Shown here: in pieces, positions 12,978 through 13,548 of the stretch
Layout of the letters: each line of letters starts with the position of its first letter
How positions within the stretch are numbered: position 1 is the stretch's first letter
Source: DASWJQ01 sp036397095
Lineage (GTDB): Bacteria; Chloroflexota; Anaerolineae; Anaerolineales; E44-bin32
NCBI GenBank assembly: GCA_036397095.1
Contig: DASWJQ010000170.1
Span: 1 to 13,548 of the forward strand
Direction of reading: 5' to 3'
Length of the DNA: 13,548 nt
The notes under the pieces: model-generated
Told to the model about the DNA's origin: nothing
Databases searched by the model: none
The model's input: the letters and a program-made list of their open reading frames with translations, nothing else
Program-made: the position numbers and the translations under genes

Positions 12978-13548
12978 TCAGCCGAAGCGGCCTTCAATGT
13001 AGTCCTCGGTCTGTTGGTGCAGCGGTTGGACGAACAAATCGTTGCCTGGAGCGAACTCAATGACCCGACCATCGAGCATGAATGCGGCGTAGTCGGCGAC
13101 ACGTGCCGCTTGTTGAGGAGAATGGGGGACAAGCAGGATGGTGTAGTCTTCCTTCAGGGTCTCGAGCGAACCCTCGACCCGCCCTGTTGAGATCGGATCC
13201 AAGCCCGAGGTCGGCTCGTCGAGCAGGATGACCTCCGGCTTGAGCGCCAGCGTGCGCGCCAGGCACAGGCGCTGCTGCTGGCCACCCGAGAGCGAAGTGG
13301 CTGGGTCATCGAGCCGGTCAATGACCTCATCCCACAAGGCAGCATCCTTCAGGCTGCGCTCGACCGCCTCCTGGTGTGTCACCTTGTCAGTAACCCCGGC
13401 CAGCTCCAATCCGTAGGTCAAATTCTGGCGGATGCTCATGGGCAGCACCACCGGCCGGGCGAAGACCATCCCGATCCGGCGACGCAGGGCGATCGTATCC
13501 AGCTTGGGATCGAGTACATCTTCGCCATCCAGAAGCACACTACCGCTG
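12978..13548 (-). CDS. pstB: Phosphate ABC transporter ATP-binding protein, partial (N-terminus beyond right edge)
   Basis: The frame is open to the right edge; 189 residues are visible and the Walker A region is missing. The ABC signature LSGGQQQRLCLAR, Walker B VILLDEPTSGLDPIST, switch histidine in LLVPHSPQQAAR, and the PstB-type end TEDYIEGRFG are all present. PstB energises high-affinity phosphate import with PstA and PstC. The Q-loop reads GMVFARP instead of the usual GMVFQRP, so the glutamine that normally senses the nucleotide and contacts the permease is alanine. The switch T of VTHN is also changed (VPHS). It may be a diverged PstB paralogue with a related cargo. No pst permease gene is within the window; the rest of the operon should lie upstream, to the right. 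Confidence 0.9.
   Translation of the reverse strand, partial: SGSVLLDGEDVLDPKLDTIALRRRIGMVFARPVVLPMSIRQNLTYGLELAGVTDKVTHQEAVERSLKDAALWDEVIDRLDDPATSLSGGQQQRLCLARTLALKPEVILLDEPTSGLDPISTGRVEGSLETLKEDYTILLVPHSPQQAARVADYAAFMLDGRVIEFAPGNDLFVQPLHQQTEDYIEGRFG

Overview
The window looks like chromosomal DNA from an uncultured Chloroflexota bacterium, probably Anaerolineae-like. The evidence is high G+C, GTG/TTG starts, a class D-type sortase with an N-terminal coiled coil, exported proteins with Pro/Thr-rich 'PTPTAT' linkers, and a PrfA-PrmC-TsaC block. This lineage call is an inference from protein style, not from a marker gene. No mobile element, CRISPR array, tRNA or rRNA was found, and no stretch over 300 bases lacks a gene.

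Left block (1-5227, minus strand), in transcription order: YgfZ/CAF17-like folate-binding protein, low-molecular-weight phosphatase (LMW-PTP), fructosamine-3-kinase family kinase, saccharopine-dehydrogenase-like oxidoreductase, SDR epimerase-like protein, and the 5' part of an exported Cys-containing protein that leaves the window on the left. The phosphatase and kinase overlap by 4 bases and form a likely protein-deglycation (ribulosamine repair) pair. The pair may have its own extended -10 promoter producing a nearly leaderless mRNA.

Middle block (5354-9380, plus strand): a membrane-anchored sortase, a 68-residue tail-anchored basic protein, a Cache-like/HAMP receptor ending in a cyclase-homology domain that has lost its metal-binding aspartates, and a membrane-anchored surface protein with Pro/Thr linkers. 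The tight spacing suggests one operon for cell-surface assembly or sensing. I do not recognise it as a described system. It is divided from the left block by a divergent promoter region in which TATAAT (plus) and TATACT (minus) overlap.

Right block (9418-12014, plus strand): prfA, prmC and a tsaC-type gene, all overlapping. They cover peptide-chain release, methylation of the release factor and the first step of tRNA t6A synthesis. The prfA leader is almost entirely an 11-bp hairpin that buries its own Shine-Dalgarno sequence. Convergent to this block lies a lipoprotein esterase (minus) with a good sigma70-like promoter, preceded by the 3' part of a PstB-type phosphate ABC ATPase whose Q-loop glutamine is replaced by alanine; that gene leaves the window on the right.
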